Below are positions 1-12,016 of a DNA stretch of 64,000 nt, one piece after another. The position numbers and the translations under genes are program-made. The notes below the pieces were generated by a model. That model worked only from the letters and a program-made list of their open reading frames with translations, was not told the DNA's origin and did no database searches. Source of the stretch: Blastocystis sp. Blastoise (Eukaryota > Sar > Bigyra > Opalinata > Blastocystidae); assembly GCA_039096225.1 (NCBI GenBank), contig JBBPEB010000015.1:1841001-1905000 (forward strand), read 5' to 3'. Each line of letters begins with the position of its first letter. The first letter of the stretch is position 1.

Positions 1-27
1 ATAATGGGTTTATTCATATAAGTCACG

Positions 28-1078
28 ATGAATACCGATATTTTTGTTCAGGAAGACGAAATTGTAGAGGACTTCTTGCTACCTGTAAAGTATAGAGATT
101 TATATATATATTAAATTGATTTATGTTATACTATTAATAAGTTTATCATGTTCATTTTTATTTGTATGTTCTTTTTTTCTACTTTTTTATATTGTTAAAT
201 GTTGTTATATATATAGACGAAGAAACGTCAGGATTTCTTTTCTTTTTTGATCGAACTCATCAAACCAGTTGAAGATTTACTTGTATATATATATATATAT
301 ATCTTTATAAGCTTCTATTTGGCATATAGACATAATAATGTTTTGTATCATATACTATTCTTTATTCATATAATTATAGATCAAGATATTATTATTATTA
401 TATATTATATATTCGTTGTTTTTCTCTGATTATTATACATAAAAAATGAGATGAACTACATATATATATATAATCTTCTTCCTTATCTATCTAGACTATT
501 GATATTCCTCTGGAACCAAAAGATCTGTCTCCCTATGTATTCGCTCTATGTAGAAAAACAGATGTGAAAAAAATACATACAACATTTAAAGATCTTGTAT
601 ATTTATATATTTATTATTATATTTATTATTATATTTATTTTATTTATTTTATTTATTAAATAAAATTAATATTTATAAAATAATATTATTATATTTATTA
701 CTACATTTATTATCACCTATTCTTGTTACACAAATCTGAATCAGTTTAAATATATATACCTATCATACATTTCTATACCTATACTCTATTTCCTTATATT
801 TCTAATCCATTTTCTCTATAAGGATTATGGAGAACAGATATCTTCTCAGTATATCCCTGATCTCTCTCGTTATTGCCCTCAATGGGCTGTTATTTCAGAC
901 ACAAATGAAATACCTACACAAATAGTTACACGTCAATTAGTCGATTTAATTAAAAATGATCATGATTGCTTACGATTAATTCATATCACAGATCAGAGAG
1001 CAGAAAATGTGGATGGATCCGTCAGATTATCGACGGCTACATTACGATTGCAATTCAAAATACCATCTCCTGGTATAT

Positions 1079-1126
<48 letters not shown>

Positions 1127-1381
1127 TTGAGTATTATTATTATACCTATATATATATCAATTATCAAAATATGAAAATACATTATTAATATATACAATTT
1201 TTAAAAATTATATATTTTTTTCCTTTTAGAGAATATTAGTGAGTTAAAATCATGGATGAATTATATATTTACTTTAATTGATCTTCTGCCTACACTTCAT
1301 CTTTCATCTCAAGTATATGCTATGAATAGAAGAGCTAGAGTTCAAAATGAACAACGAAACTTTGTTAAAGATCATCAGTAA
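28..1381 (+). CDS. CCDC47: CCDC47-like ER protein (DUF1682 family), 5' partial
   Basis: In animals CCDC47 is an ER membrane protein of the PAT complex, which helps insert and fold multipass membrane proteins next to Sec61. Five exons can be joined: 28-84, 217-282, 495-596, 823-1072 and 1230-1381, all GT-AG and in frame. The product carries KRQDFFSFL, PVEDLL, YVFALCRK, LIHITDQ, LQFKIPSP and NRRARVQNEQ, which match in order the KRQDLL, YVFAV, VHFSDQ, LLFTFNVP and NRARVEE blocks of human CCDC47. The lumenal N-terminus and membrane anchor are missing, so the gene probably begins before the window; a possible acceptor AG lies at 21-22. The stop at 1379-1381 comes right after the helical block, so the long Lys/Arg-rich tail of the animal protein is absent. 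Family assignment is firm; the first exon and the 3' end are less so. Confidence 0.8.
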
Positions 1382-1751
1382 GTCATATATATCCGACTTT
1401 ATTCGTGTTTTGTTTTACTTTTATTGATAATTCTTTTATTAACAGAATAATCATACAAAAACTCCTATTTCTTCGTATTTAAAACTAAAGCAACAATACC
1501 TTTTAATGAAATAAAAAAGAAATAATATATTGCTGATATTCATTTATAACATTATATAATGAATCATTATTTATTCATCATATTGAACTTATGATTCTTA
1601 TTCATTATAACAAAAACACTAAATTAATGAAAACAAATGAAAAATAATCTATCTAAAGAAATAACAAGAAAAAAACAACAAAAGATTCTAATTAAATGAA
1701 GACACTGATAAGCTAAATACATAAACTAAACATAAAGAATTTTATTATTAA
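1382..1751. other. Convergent intergenic spacer
   Basis: AT-rich spacer between two convergent genes. No reading frame or RNA gene is evident; it should hold both 3' UTRs. A GTAAGT at 1378-1383 and an AACAG near 1442 could form one more CCDC47 intron, which would add only a dozen residues. Confidence 0.5.
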
Positions 1752-3877
1752 TTAAAAATGATCATTTTTAAAGGATGTTGTTTCTATATCTATTTGATTT
1801 GTATCTATAATAACAACATCATTAAAATGACTACGGAAAAAAGAACAACAAAGAGTTCCCATAAAGAAACAACCTATATATATAAGTAGACGATATCCTT
1901 TCTTCCAACAGAATAAACTATGACGAACTTTCGAATAACGATCTTCTAGTGACTTTCTAGATAGAGAAATATATAAGATATCATAAGATATAAAAATTGT
2001 TCATTAGTTTAATTCAAATTTATAATATATATATATATATTTCTCTTTAATATTATAAAAATAAAAATAAAATACTGTTGTTTTTTATATTTTTTGAGAG
2101 CTACTTTTGCTTCTTTAATAATATTGTTAGACGTACTTATAAGAGCTTCTTTTCTATTTTGTCTTTCTTTTAAAACTGACTAGAAGAATTCATATATTAA
2201 TAATGATATAAATCAATAAGAAATATATATCATATATTATAAATATATTGAGCATATAAAACAATATATACTTCCATAATTTGATTCTTTTCAATTCCTG
2301 TTTGAATATTTGATTTTAGTAAATTAATTGAATGTTTTAATGAGGATATATTAATTTCTAATTCCTATATATATAAAGTTGGATTAAAAAAGTAAATAAT
2401 AATAAAGAGAAATAGATTATATATAAATATATAAATACTTGGTTTTGTGATTTCATAAGTTCAAGTTGAGATTGTGTTAAGTAAATTGATTTCAATATAC
2501 GTGGTTCAGGTATAGGGAAAGAAGAATGAATAGATAAAGAATCAGATGGTTCTGTAGATATAGGTAAGGTAGTAGTAGTATTATTATTATTAACATTATT
2601 AGTAATAGTATTATTATTATTATTGTTATTTGTATTATTATTAACATCATTAGTATTATTATTATTATTATCATCATTAGTATTATTATTAATATCATTA
2701 GTATTATTATTATTAATATCATTAGTATTATTATTATTAACATCATTAGTAATAATTTCATTACCAATAGCACTGTGATCATTAGTTACAGGAGTACGAC
2801 GAGAAGATGAAGAAGATGTGTTTATATTTTCACTAGTTTGAGTATCTATAATAGTAGATATATCCTTATTCTCATCATTGTCCTTATTATCTTGATTACT
2901 CTTATTTTCAGTTATAGTTTCACTATTATTTTCAATAGTCTTATTATTAATAATATCTGTATCATGTATATTTATTGTAGTTGATATAGAATCAGATATA
3001 TGTACTGTAGAAGAGAGAGAAGTATCCTTTGTTTGATTCTTCAATTGATTCTTATCTTTATCATAAATATCGTTCATAATCATCTCATTATTCATAGAAT
3101 GAACATCAATTGAAGACTTTAGAGGAGAAGATGTAGTGTCCAAGGAAGATAATTCTATAGGTACTGATTCGGAACCTGAATGATCTGAAGAATTGGGGAC
3201 TTCTTTAAAAACTGAAAGAGTCTTTGATATTGATTGATTCAGTATATGTTTATCATTTTCAAGTTCATTCAAATAGCTTTGATCTCGTTGATTCTCTTCT
3301 TTAATATTTTCTTTAATAGAATCGTTTTGTTTATTAGAAGACATTATATTATCTGAAGACTCAGAAATAGTTTTATCAATATCCAAAGAAGAGAGAGAAT
3401 TCTTTTCATCTAAAATAGATTCTGTATTTATATCTTCTTCATTTCCCTCCTCTTTTTCCATTTCTGCAGCTACTTGTTGAATTGTAATCATATATTGTTC
3501 TAACTCCTGATACTCAGACAATAATGTATTATATTCATCAATAAGTTTTGCCTTTTCTTCACGAAGAGACTTATTTTTCTCAACAACATTGTCCATCATT
3601 TCTTTATCAATTGTAATTGTTTCAAGATATTCTGAATACTGCTTTATTTGTGCTCTCAGCTGGGTCATAACTTCAAATGAGAAACTAGGGATGGCACTTG
3701 ATAATAAATCTATGACAATTAGATCTAAAGAATACTGAAATTGATATACTTTTTATATTTTCTGATTTCCCAGTTTCATTTTTCGCGCCTGTATATAGAT
3801 AGAACACAAAATTATGATACTATACCTTCAACTGTTTGTAAATTACTCGTATTATGTGGTTTTTTTATATCACTCAT
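1752..3877 (-). CDS. Coiled-coil, Asn/Ser-rich protein with a C-terminal membrane segment
   Basis: Not recognised. The start is MSDIKKPHN at 3877; the first intron ends at 3789 and a second short intron (about 25 nt) restores the frame into SSAIPSFSFEVMTQLRAQ. Residues about 50-130 form a predicted coiled coil (MTQLRAQIKQYSEYL, LREEKAKLIDEYNTLLSEYQELEQ). Then come about 250 low-complexity residues rich in Ser, Asp, Glu and Asn with repeated N/T/D runs, and a second heptad-like stretch (LELEINISSLKHSINLL). The last exon (1752-1956) carries LFCWKKGYR followed by a hydrophobic stretch (LLIYIGCFFMGTLCC) and about 30 polar residues. That layout suggests a cytoplasmic coiled-coil tether or tail-anchored protein of an endomembrane. 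The poly-Asn block lies on AAT repeats like those filling nearby introns. Gene reality is well supported by the long frame and clean introns; the function is unknown. Confidence 0.7.
2577..2760 (-). repeat. Coding AAT/ATT microsatellite (Asn/Thr/Asp runs)
   Basis: Imperfect trinucleotide repeat that encodes alternating NNNNTND blocks inside the coiled-coil gene. The interruptions (Thr, Asp, Ile) show it is not freshly expanded. Confidence 0.85.
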
Positions 3878-4348
3878 TTAGAAAGAAAGTAGGAGCGCAG
3901 AAATAATGTATAAAACTCTCGTTTCTTAATTAAGAAAAGAAATTAACAGAAAAGAGTATTCTCAAAAAAAAATTAAAAATAGTTATAAAAATTAGTTTTT
4001 ATATTTCTGTTCTATTCTGATAAACGTAGATTGTCTGATTATTTCAAATAAAATGATTGTTGTGGAAGATTCATAAATGTCTACCTTCTGAATATGTAAT
4101 TTTTAATATTCTTTTTCTCAATATTGCATTCACCAGAATAATGTGATTAAAAAATATATAGATGTACATTATTCTTTCTTTAGAGCATCATATAGATACA
4201 TTATTTACATGATGACCTTTAAATGAACAAAATGTGATGATTTGACAGAAACACAAGACAAACCAAGGACAATAAATGATCATAACAAAAACACGAGTGA
4301 CGAATACAATTAATATACAAATAAATAACGAAATAAGGAAGAACAAAA
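3878..4348. other. Intergenic spacer
   Basis: About 470 AT-rich bases between two genes on the minus strand. It should hold the 3' UTR of the RBM39-like gene and the promoter of the coiled-coil gene. No other feature is visible. Confidence 0.5.
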
Positions 4349-6853
4349 TTAAATTTGGTTAGCAATACGAGCAGCTACTTCAGAAGCAGCTTTTCTTGTT
4401 TCAGGGAATTTCGCGACATATTCACCAGAAGAGAGATATGAAACAATAAGTTGTCTTTTGGCGAACCATCTTCCATTAAGATCTTGAGCGGATTGTTTAG
4501 CTCCTTCAATAGAGTCAAACATGACATATACATGTCCCTGACTAGCTTTATCAACATAGATATGTAATACTTTTCCATATTTACTACATTCACCTAACAT
4601 ATCATCCTATATATATGTATTAAATTATATAATGAATAAAATAATAAAGTAGATATAAGTATAAAGTAATATAGTTAATTCTTAATAGAAAATATATATA
4701 GAGTATATACACGAATATCGATATCCCAATTCACTTCTCGTTCTTCCATGGGATTAAATGCATTCTTCAAAAGGAGACAGTTCGATACATTACCTTGAAT
4801 AATAGGCTTTCCATCGGGTCCCAAAGCGGCTTCCTATAGGAATATAAAGAGTATAAGATAAGGAAAAGAAGAATATATAGTTTTATATAATTATAAACTA
4901 GGAGAAAATATATATAATTATATATATTGATAAAATAAAAAATATAGAATAAAAATAAAAATAAAGAATAAAAATACAAAATAAAAATAAAAATAAAAAT
5001 AAAAATAAAAATAAAAATAAACATAAATAAATATACTTCTTGAGTAACTTGTCCAGGACAATTAACTTTTTGCATCTGTTCCATAAAGGATTGATCTTTG
5101 CTCTTTGCTAATTCAGCCATCAATTGTGCACGTGTTTGAGGGTTCATATTAACGCCACCCGCATCTTCAGTATCTTCAAGTCTCCATCCACTATTAACAG
5201 TATTACCTGACATCAAAGATACTTGTAAACGACAATTTAATATTTCGGTTCCATTTAATCCCTCTACAGCATGACGAGCAGCTTCTATATATATATATAT
5301 TAGTCAGTAAATATATATAAATATATATAAATATATTAAATATCATATATATATAAATAAATATACGATGATTTCTGAAAAGAATATATCCAGTTCCTTT
5401 TGATTTTCCGTTTTCATCAACAGATATAGTAACATTATCAATATCACCATAAGAACTGAAAACCTATAAATATATTAAATGAATTATTATAAACAGAATA
5501 AAAAAAAGTCAAAATATACATGAATAATAAAAAATAAACTAAAATAAAAATTTTAATAATTCATGACATAAAAATAATAAAAATCAATAATAATATTCAC
5601 ATACAGTTTGAAGTTCTCTTTCGTTAAATTGAATAGGGATATTTGAAACAGTAACACGTGTGGGTGGAGCACTAACGAGTGGTTTTGTAGTACTAACAGA
5701 CCAGTTCTTCTCTGCTTCACTACGTTTAACTTTAATTGGATATCCACTACAATTACAAGCATCGTGCTGAGTACAAATCTTTTGTCCATTAAGCATAAGT
5801 GCCTTCGCAACATCATCTGCATTAGCCATCTCTATATACCCCATACCCTTCGATCTATGACTATTACGATCACGAATTAAAGACACACTAGCTACCTATA
5901 GAGTATATAGTATAGGAATCATAATTGTATAGAATGATAAGTATAATAAACATAATGATAATATTAATTAGTATAACAAGTAGTATAATAAACATAATAA
6001 TAAATATAATAATATAGCACTATACTTTTCCTGCTAATTCGAAATATTTCTTTAAACGTTCTTCATCGACTTTCGATAACAAATCACTTACGAATAATGT
6101 ACGAATATCACGATCTCTAGAATTCTATAGAGTAATTATATATATATGAATATATATGAATATATATATTGATCAATAAAGGAAATAAAGATTAAAAAAA
6201 TAATAATAAATAATATATATATAGAATTACATCTTCAGTTGGAGCAGGACGAGCAGGAGAAGCCCTATAAAGAATAGTTATATGTAAAAAATAAACAACA
6301 TTTAGATTAATATATTGAAAACATTAAATATATATATATTTAAAAAAAACACAAATATCCATAAACAAGCGAATATACATATATATATTTAAAAAAAAGA
6401 ATTCATTTTATTCTTAATCTGATGTTGTTTTTACATATGTGGATACTATTGATTATTAAATATTTTTTAAAAAATGAATGAGAACAATATACTCATGAGA
6501 ACGTCTATAGCTTCTTCTTTCATCATCATACCCATAACGTCTTTCACTGGTAGAATAATCACTATATTCACGTCCATAAGGACGACGTCTTTCAGAACCA
6601 CTACGAGATCTATGTCTTCTTTCTCTTGAATCTCTTGATCTTCTTCTTTCTCTGCGTTCACGAGAATCATGTCTTCTTCTTGAATCATGAGATCGGCGTC
6701 TATCCCTAGATTCTCTTGAGTGATGTCTATGATGAGATACACTTCGTTCTTTTGAAATATCACTTTTAACTACCTAAATCATAAGCAATTACACATAATC
6801 AAAAAATAAAATCAATATACTTTCGTTTCTTCTTTAGAAATAGTAGAATCCAT
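4349..6853 (-). CDS. RBM39: RBM39/CAPER-like splicing factor (RS domain, RRMs, UHM)
   Basis: Nuclear SR-type RNA-binding protein that works in 3' splice-site recognition with U2AF and SF3b. The start MDSTISKEETK at 6853 is followed by an Arg/Ser/Glu domain (SRDRRRSHDS, RRERRRSRDS) and a short linker. RRM1 has RDIRTLFVSDL (RNP2) and SKGMGYIEM (RNP1); RRM2 has RVTVSNIPI and KGTGYILF. A helical linker follows (MNPQTRAQLMAELAK). The C-terminal U2AF-homology motif shows LLLKNAFNPMEEREVNWD, ECSKYGKVLHIYVDK and LNGRWFAKRQLIVSY; NGRWFA is the RWF hallmark of UHM domains that bind tryptophan-containing ligand motifs. Domain order equals human RBM39. At least eight introns, most bounded by GTATAT and TATAG; one holds an (AAAAAT)n tract at about 4950-5025. 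No missing domain seen. Confidence 0.9.
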
Positions 6854-7556
6854 TATTACTTTTCAGTTTAGAATATAATGTATATTACAAATGAATTAAG
6901 AATAAAAATCTGAAGTTTTCTTAAAATGAAATGTACAGTTATCAATCAAGAAAATTCTATTCATGAATATCAACAAATGTCTTCCCAAAATCGAAAAAAA
7001 AATAAATTAAAAAGGCTTTATTTATAAGATCATATTTTCACTCGTTATTAAGAGAATCATCAGGAAAACGTTATTGCTTAATTCATCTATGTTTTGAAGA
7101 TACATAGAAACTAGTTTAAAAAAATAATAAGAATTGAATTCAATGGCGAGACTTATTTATTGTATGATTGACGATAATTGTAAATAATCAAATAGTTTAA
7201 GATAAAATATGGTGATATTCAGAGAATATCATATATGTTAGGTGTCATGAAACACAAAATACTTTTAAACATGGGATCTTTATATGTATATATATTTTTT
7301 AAATAGACTACATTGTATTTCACTATCAAGCTAGTGATAACATTTTTTTGTATCCATAGTTGTTTAACTTAAGAATCAATTTATTCTTTGTTTAATACAA
7401 ATATTAATTTAAATTCAGTTATGATATAAATTGCTTTATTAGGGTAATAATGTTAAAAAAGAATTCATTAAAACAAAACAAAAAAATTATAGTATCAATA
7501 ATAATAATAATGTAAACTGCAAACACATAAATCATAAAAAAAAATGAAACAAATGC
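6854..7556. other. Intergenic spacer
   Basis: About 700 AT-rich bases holding the presumed promoter of the RBM39-like gene and the 3' flank of the first Gly/Pro/His-rich gene. No open frame or RNA gene is supported. Confidence 0.5.
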
Positions 7557-7925
7557 TTAGAAGATTGAACAGCAATCATCTTGATATGGAGGAGGGGGAC
7601 CATAGTGATCGTGATGATAAGGATCACCATATGGACCAGGAGGAGGAGGACCGAAATGATCATGATGATAAGGACCGCCAAAAGGACCAGGAGGAGGAGG
7701 AGGACCAAAATGATCAAAACCAGGACCGCCAAAAGGACCAGGAGGAGGAGGAGGACCGAAATGATCGTGATGATGAGGACCACCAAAACCAGGGCCTCCA
7801 AAACCAGGACCACCATGAGGACCACCAAAATCTGGGCCACCATGAGGACCACCAAAATCAGGGCCTCCAAAACCAGGACCACCATGAGGACCACCGAAAT
7901 CAGGACCACCAAAAGGAGGAGACAT
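7557..7925 (-). CDS. Gly/Pro/His-rich small protein with C-terminal CaaX-like tail (copy 1)
   Basis: Single-exon 122-residue protein. The N-terminal half is a degenerate tandem repeat of GGPDFGGPHGGPGF units. The second half repeats HHDHFGPPPPPGPFGGP units. The last residues are YQDDCCSIF: a Cys four positions from the end followed by Ser-Ile-Phe fits a CaaX prenylation box, and the Cys just before it could be palmitoylated. There is no signal peptide or hydrophobic segment, so membrane attachment, if any, would be through the lipidated tail. The gene is GC-rich against its surroundings because Gly, Pro and His codons dominate, which also opens long frames on the other strand. A related gene lies on the same strand at 8603-8782 and ends the same way. 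The function is unknown; the low-complexity body suggests a flexible, possibly metal-binding or phase-separating spacer. Confidence 0.75.
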   Translation of the reverse strand: MSPPFGGPDFGGPHGGPGFGGPDFGGPHGGPDFGGPHGGPGFGGPGFGGPHHHDHFGPPPPPGPFGGPGFDHFGPPPPPGPFGGPYHHDHFGPPPPGPYGDPYHHDHYGPPPPYQDDCCSIF

Positions 7926-8602
7926 TTAATGAATTATGCAAATAAAACAATGAAGAAATAAAATGAATATGAGAAATTATACAAAGATAAAAATCAAAAG
8001 AATACGTTCCAATAAAGCTGTATAGAAATAAAACGGAAAGTCTACCTGATATTACAACGATTTTGACTGGCTATTTCCATATTCCCATGTGTTTTATTAT
8101 TTTCTAGCATTATTAGAAGGTTATAATGCTTAGTGTCCATGATTAGTGGTTTATATTAAACTGAAACATGATTCTCAACTGTGTCTTGCGATAAGAATAA
8201 CTGAATAGTTGGATCATAACAATGCGTGGATTATAAATGATGAAAAAATCTATATGTAATGCATTCATTCTTCTGATAGTAATTCGATTAATTTTTAGAA
8301 AGTATTTCTAGAAATCATGCACAAGTATTTATCGTAATTAGTCAAAAGTATTCACAAAATAGTCAAAATGATTTTAAGAAAAACATTTATTGAATTATCC
8401 AATGCATCATTTGAGTTATTACCAATGTATTATTGTGTTAAATGAATAGTTACAGGTGAAATATCTGTCAATTTATAGTCTTAATAGTTGTATTAATATT
8501 AGCAAAGCATCCATATAAAAGAAAACAAGTGAAATACTTTAAGAGGAAGAAAGTATTGAAAATAATTCAAAAAGGGAAAAATACATTCAAGAAATTATGT
8601 GT
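7926..8602. other. Spacer between the paired Gly/Pro/His-rich genes
   Basis: About 680 bases, AT-rich and non-coding by eye. It should carry the promoter of copy 1 and the 3' flank of copy 2. No repeat units of the coding regions extend into it. Confidence 0.5.
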
Positions 8603-8782
8603 TTAAAAGATACAACAGCAATCATCATTATGAGGACCATGATGTGGAGGACCGTGTGGACCATGAGGACCATGATGAGGTCCACCAAATCCAGGACCAT
8701 GAGGACCATGATGTGGAGGACCATGAGGACCGTGATGAGGTCCACCGAAACCGGGACCATGAGGAGGACCGTGAGGAGGCAT
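8603..8782 (-). CDS. Gly/Pro/His-rich small protein with C-terminal CaaX-like tail (copy 2)
   Basis: Single-exon 59-residue protein, MPPHGPPHGPGFGG followed by two rounds of a GPHGPPHHGPHGPGFGGPHH-like repeat, ending HNDDCCCIF. The tail matches copy 1 (DDCCSIF) at Asp-Asp-Cys-Cys and at Ile-Phe, and the nucleotides of the last ten codons are nearly the same, so the two genes probably arose by tandem duplication while the repeat body drifted in length. The terminal Cys-Cys-Ile-Phe is a CaaX-like box with two more Cys before it. The frame choice rests on this conserved tail and on an ATG directly at the repeat start; frames on the opposite strand are shadows. No known family recognised. Confidence 0.7.
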   Translation of the reverse strand: MPPHGPPHGPGFGGPHHGPHGPPHHGPHGPGFGGPHHGPHGPHGPPHHGPHNDDCCCIF

Positions 8783-10531
8783 TAATTAAAATTAATAAAA
8801 AAGAAGAAAACTATTAAAAATATGAAAACTATATCCTTTAAAAATTGGAGAAACACACAGTTTACTCTTTATAAAACGTTCATGAAGTAATACATAACCG
8901 AATCTATGTGTTTTCTAATGTGTTTACGTTTTCCAGATTTGGCTCTGTTCGCTTTTTTGTGTTTTTAACATGATTATAAAAGATTCTATAGTATATAAAT
9001 GTAAATAACTATCACAATTATGAATTAATTAATCCAATAAAAGAAATACTCATGTGTCACATATCTTTTTTAATTATTTCTTATAAGAATCGGAATTCAT
9101 AAACTTGAGATGATATTATTAAATTACACATACTCTATAATCTTATCTTATTTCGTAGTATATATCTGTATTATTCATAACTTATAGACCTGATTTTCAC
9201 TTTTTTGTTTCATTCTAGGCTACAAATATTATGAATATCGTAAATGAAACATAGCAAATATAATCAAACAAATAATTCCAAATCAAATTAATATAAGAAT
9301 GAATTCATGAATTATTCTGTTTATCTACAAGATTTATATGATATTTACATTCTAAATTATTCTAAAAATATGAATTTATCATTTGAAGTAATTTTATTAA
9401 TTTAATATCTAATTGTTATAGAGTAATGAATTCATTACGAATTAAAAGTATGAAAGGCTGACATGACAATTCAAGTTGACATAATATCAAATGTTTTCAG
9501 AGAAATAAAACATTCTTATTTCATCAAAAACTTAGATAATCTGGCAATTCTCATTATTGTTCATTTATTTTTAATTCATATGTCTATTATAATGGTGTAT
9601 GTTTTGTATTCTATATCTATACCCATAAAAACTATATTTCTTTCAAAACATTGATTGTGAATGAGAATAATTGACAAGATCTACCCAATAAAAATGTTCA
9701 TCAATGTTGTTCCTCTATTAAATACCATATTAATACCCCCTTGCTGTTTTAGAATAAGCATATGAATGTTTAAACATTGTTTTTGTTGTCAACAAAATAA
9801 TATTTGTGATTATCATTTATTTTTGCCTTCATTTCCCATTTTAACCTAGAACGAACTCATTGAAAAACTGTCTTTATTGGATTCATAAAAAGGTTTTTTA
9901 CTTTTTTTATGTTTATCTTCACTTGAAGGATATAATTTATATATGATTGACTAATTCATGAATGAATCACTCTGGATGTCGTTATATTATTATTGGATGT
10001 GCTTAGAGTTGTTTGTTTGTTCAAATAAAACAGTTCATTAAGGCTCATTTCAAATTATTTTTCTGATTTCTTCTCTAATTCCTAGTCTTGGTTCATAATT
10101 TTCCCCCTGTACGTTCTTTGAATGATTCTATCTCTGTATAATTGAGAAAAGTCAACGTCTATGTTTTCCTCCTTTCAAATAATACTGTTTTTAATTATCA
10201 AGAATCTTATTTAGGCATTTAAAGACAAAATGATTTATGAAGATTCATTATAATCTAAGAGATGTATATAAATCGAGTAACTGGAGAAATTTGTAAGCAT
10301 TTGTAACCCAAAAAGTCAGTCAAAGGAATTTCCATAGGAATGATGGGTCAACGCATCTTATTTTGAATATCAACGGGGAATTCGGGAGTTTTGGACGATA
10401 TGTATGGATTTCCGTGAAAGTCGGTTGATGTGACAATTCAGAAGAAAAAGAATAATCTATTCTTTATATATTTCCTTTAATCGTGCTTAGTCAAATTAAT
10501 TTTCTATTACTTCGTTACTGATACCGAAGAA
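8783..10531. other. Long intergenic region upstream of PGM
   Basis: The largest gene-free stretch of the window. It lies between divergent genes and so may hold two promoters. A 63-codon frame at 9463-9654 has no domain and looks like chance. The part at about 10300-10440 is visibly less AT-rich than the rest (for example CAACGGGGAATTCGGGAG) and sits just upstream of the PGM start, so it may be regulatory. No tRNA-like A and B boxes were found by eye. Confidence 0.45.
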
Positions 10532-11954
10532 ATGAGTAAAGAACTAAACAAAGAATACTTGACAAGTCAAGCTAAAGAGTACATTTCTTGGGAGCCAGAT
10601 GAGGCTTGTAGAAATGAAATTTCACAAATAGTTGCTGCTGAGAACTGGGAGGAACTTGATAAAAGATTTGGAAAGAGAATTGCTTTTGGTACAGCTGGTC
10701 TTCGACAAGCTATGGAAGCTGGTTATTCTAGAATGAATCATCTTGTTGTACTTCAAACTGCTCAAGTAAGTCTTATTCATTCATTTTGCTCACAGATTTG
10801 AACGAATTTTTTCTTTTTATTTTACTATTTTTTATAAAATTCTATATTTTAAATTTCATATATATTATATAGGGCCTGTTACGTTATCTTGATGATACTT
10901 ATGGTGAAGAAGGTAAATCTAGAGGTGTAGTCATTGGGTATGTTCAATTATGTCTTTTTCTTTCATAATTATATTTCTCTGTAATTTAATTATATTATTA
11001 TATGTAAATAAATCTCTATATAGTATGTATCAATATTACTTTATCATATTATATTATCTTATTTCCCTCGTTTTATTAGATATGATCATCGTTGTAATGG
11101 AACCCTCAGTTCCCGCTCTTTTGCCTCTATTTCAGCCCTCGTTTTCATGTCTCAGGGATATAAAGTATTCCTTTCAAGAGAAGTCTGTGCTACACCTATG
11201 GTTGTATATATATATATAATTATATATATAATTATATAATTATTATTCTTTTATATATATTTTGTTCCTATTTATATATTTTATTATTTGTAAGCGATTT
11301 ATAAAAGTTTTTTATTTTATACATTTTTCATATATATTATTTTTAGTTATGGATGTTTTTACACTATTATATATATATATATCTTAAAATTCTCCTACTT
11401 ATTGTTATATATCTAGCCTTATATTGTAGATGAAGTAGAAGCTGTTCTCGGTATAATGGTTACTGCTTCTCATAATCCCAAGAAAGATGATGGTTATAAA
11501 GTTATATATTGTTATATTTATACTTTTATTATATATATAGTTATGTTTATACTTTTATTATATATTGTTATATATTGTTATGTTTATATTTTTATTATAT
11601 ATATAGTTATGTTTATACTTTTATTATATATAGTTATATATTGTTATATTTATACTTTTATTATATATATAGTTATGTTTATACTTTTATTATATATTGT
11701 TATATATTGTTATGTTTATATTTTTATTATATAGTTATAAAGTATATTGGGAAAATGGTGCTCAAGTATATATATATATATTGTTTGTTATAACCTATAT
11801 ATATATATAGATTATTCCTCCTCATGATCGTAATATAGCTAATTATATTATGCATAATTTAGAGCCTTGGGAAGAGTATCGATATTTAGATGTTGACCGT
11901 ATCTTTGATAGTCCCTTATGTATCGACAACTTTAGCTATGTATATATATAATAG

Positions 11955-12016
<62 letters not shown>

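Noticed and set aside
1895-1906. ATATCCTTTC, a perfect U12-type donor on the plus strand
   Set aside because: The gene here runs on the minus strand and the site lies in its last exon, so it cannot act as a donor.
7544-7961. Long plus-strand frames (His/Asp/Gln-rich and Arg/Thr-rich) over the Gly/Pro/His gene
   Set aside because: They are mirror frames of the GC-rich coding repeat on the minus strand, which has the conserved DDCCxIF tail and a matching paralogue.
9463-9654. 63-codon frame in the long spacer
   Set aside because: Ile/Phe/Ser-rich, no domain, no splice context, composition like the surrounding non-coding DNA.
10300-10440. Less AT-rich patch upstream of PGM as a non-coding RNA gene
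   Set aside because: No foldable core or known motif is evident; a promoter or 5' UTR is the simpler reading.
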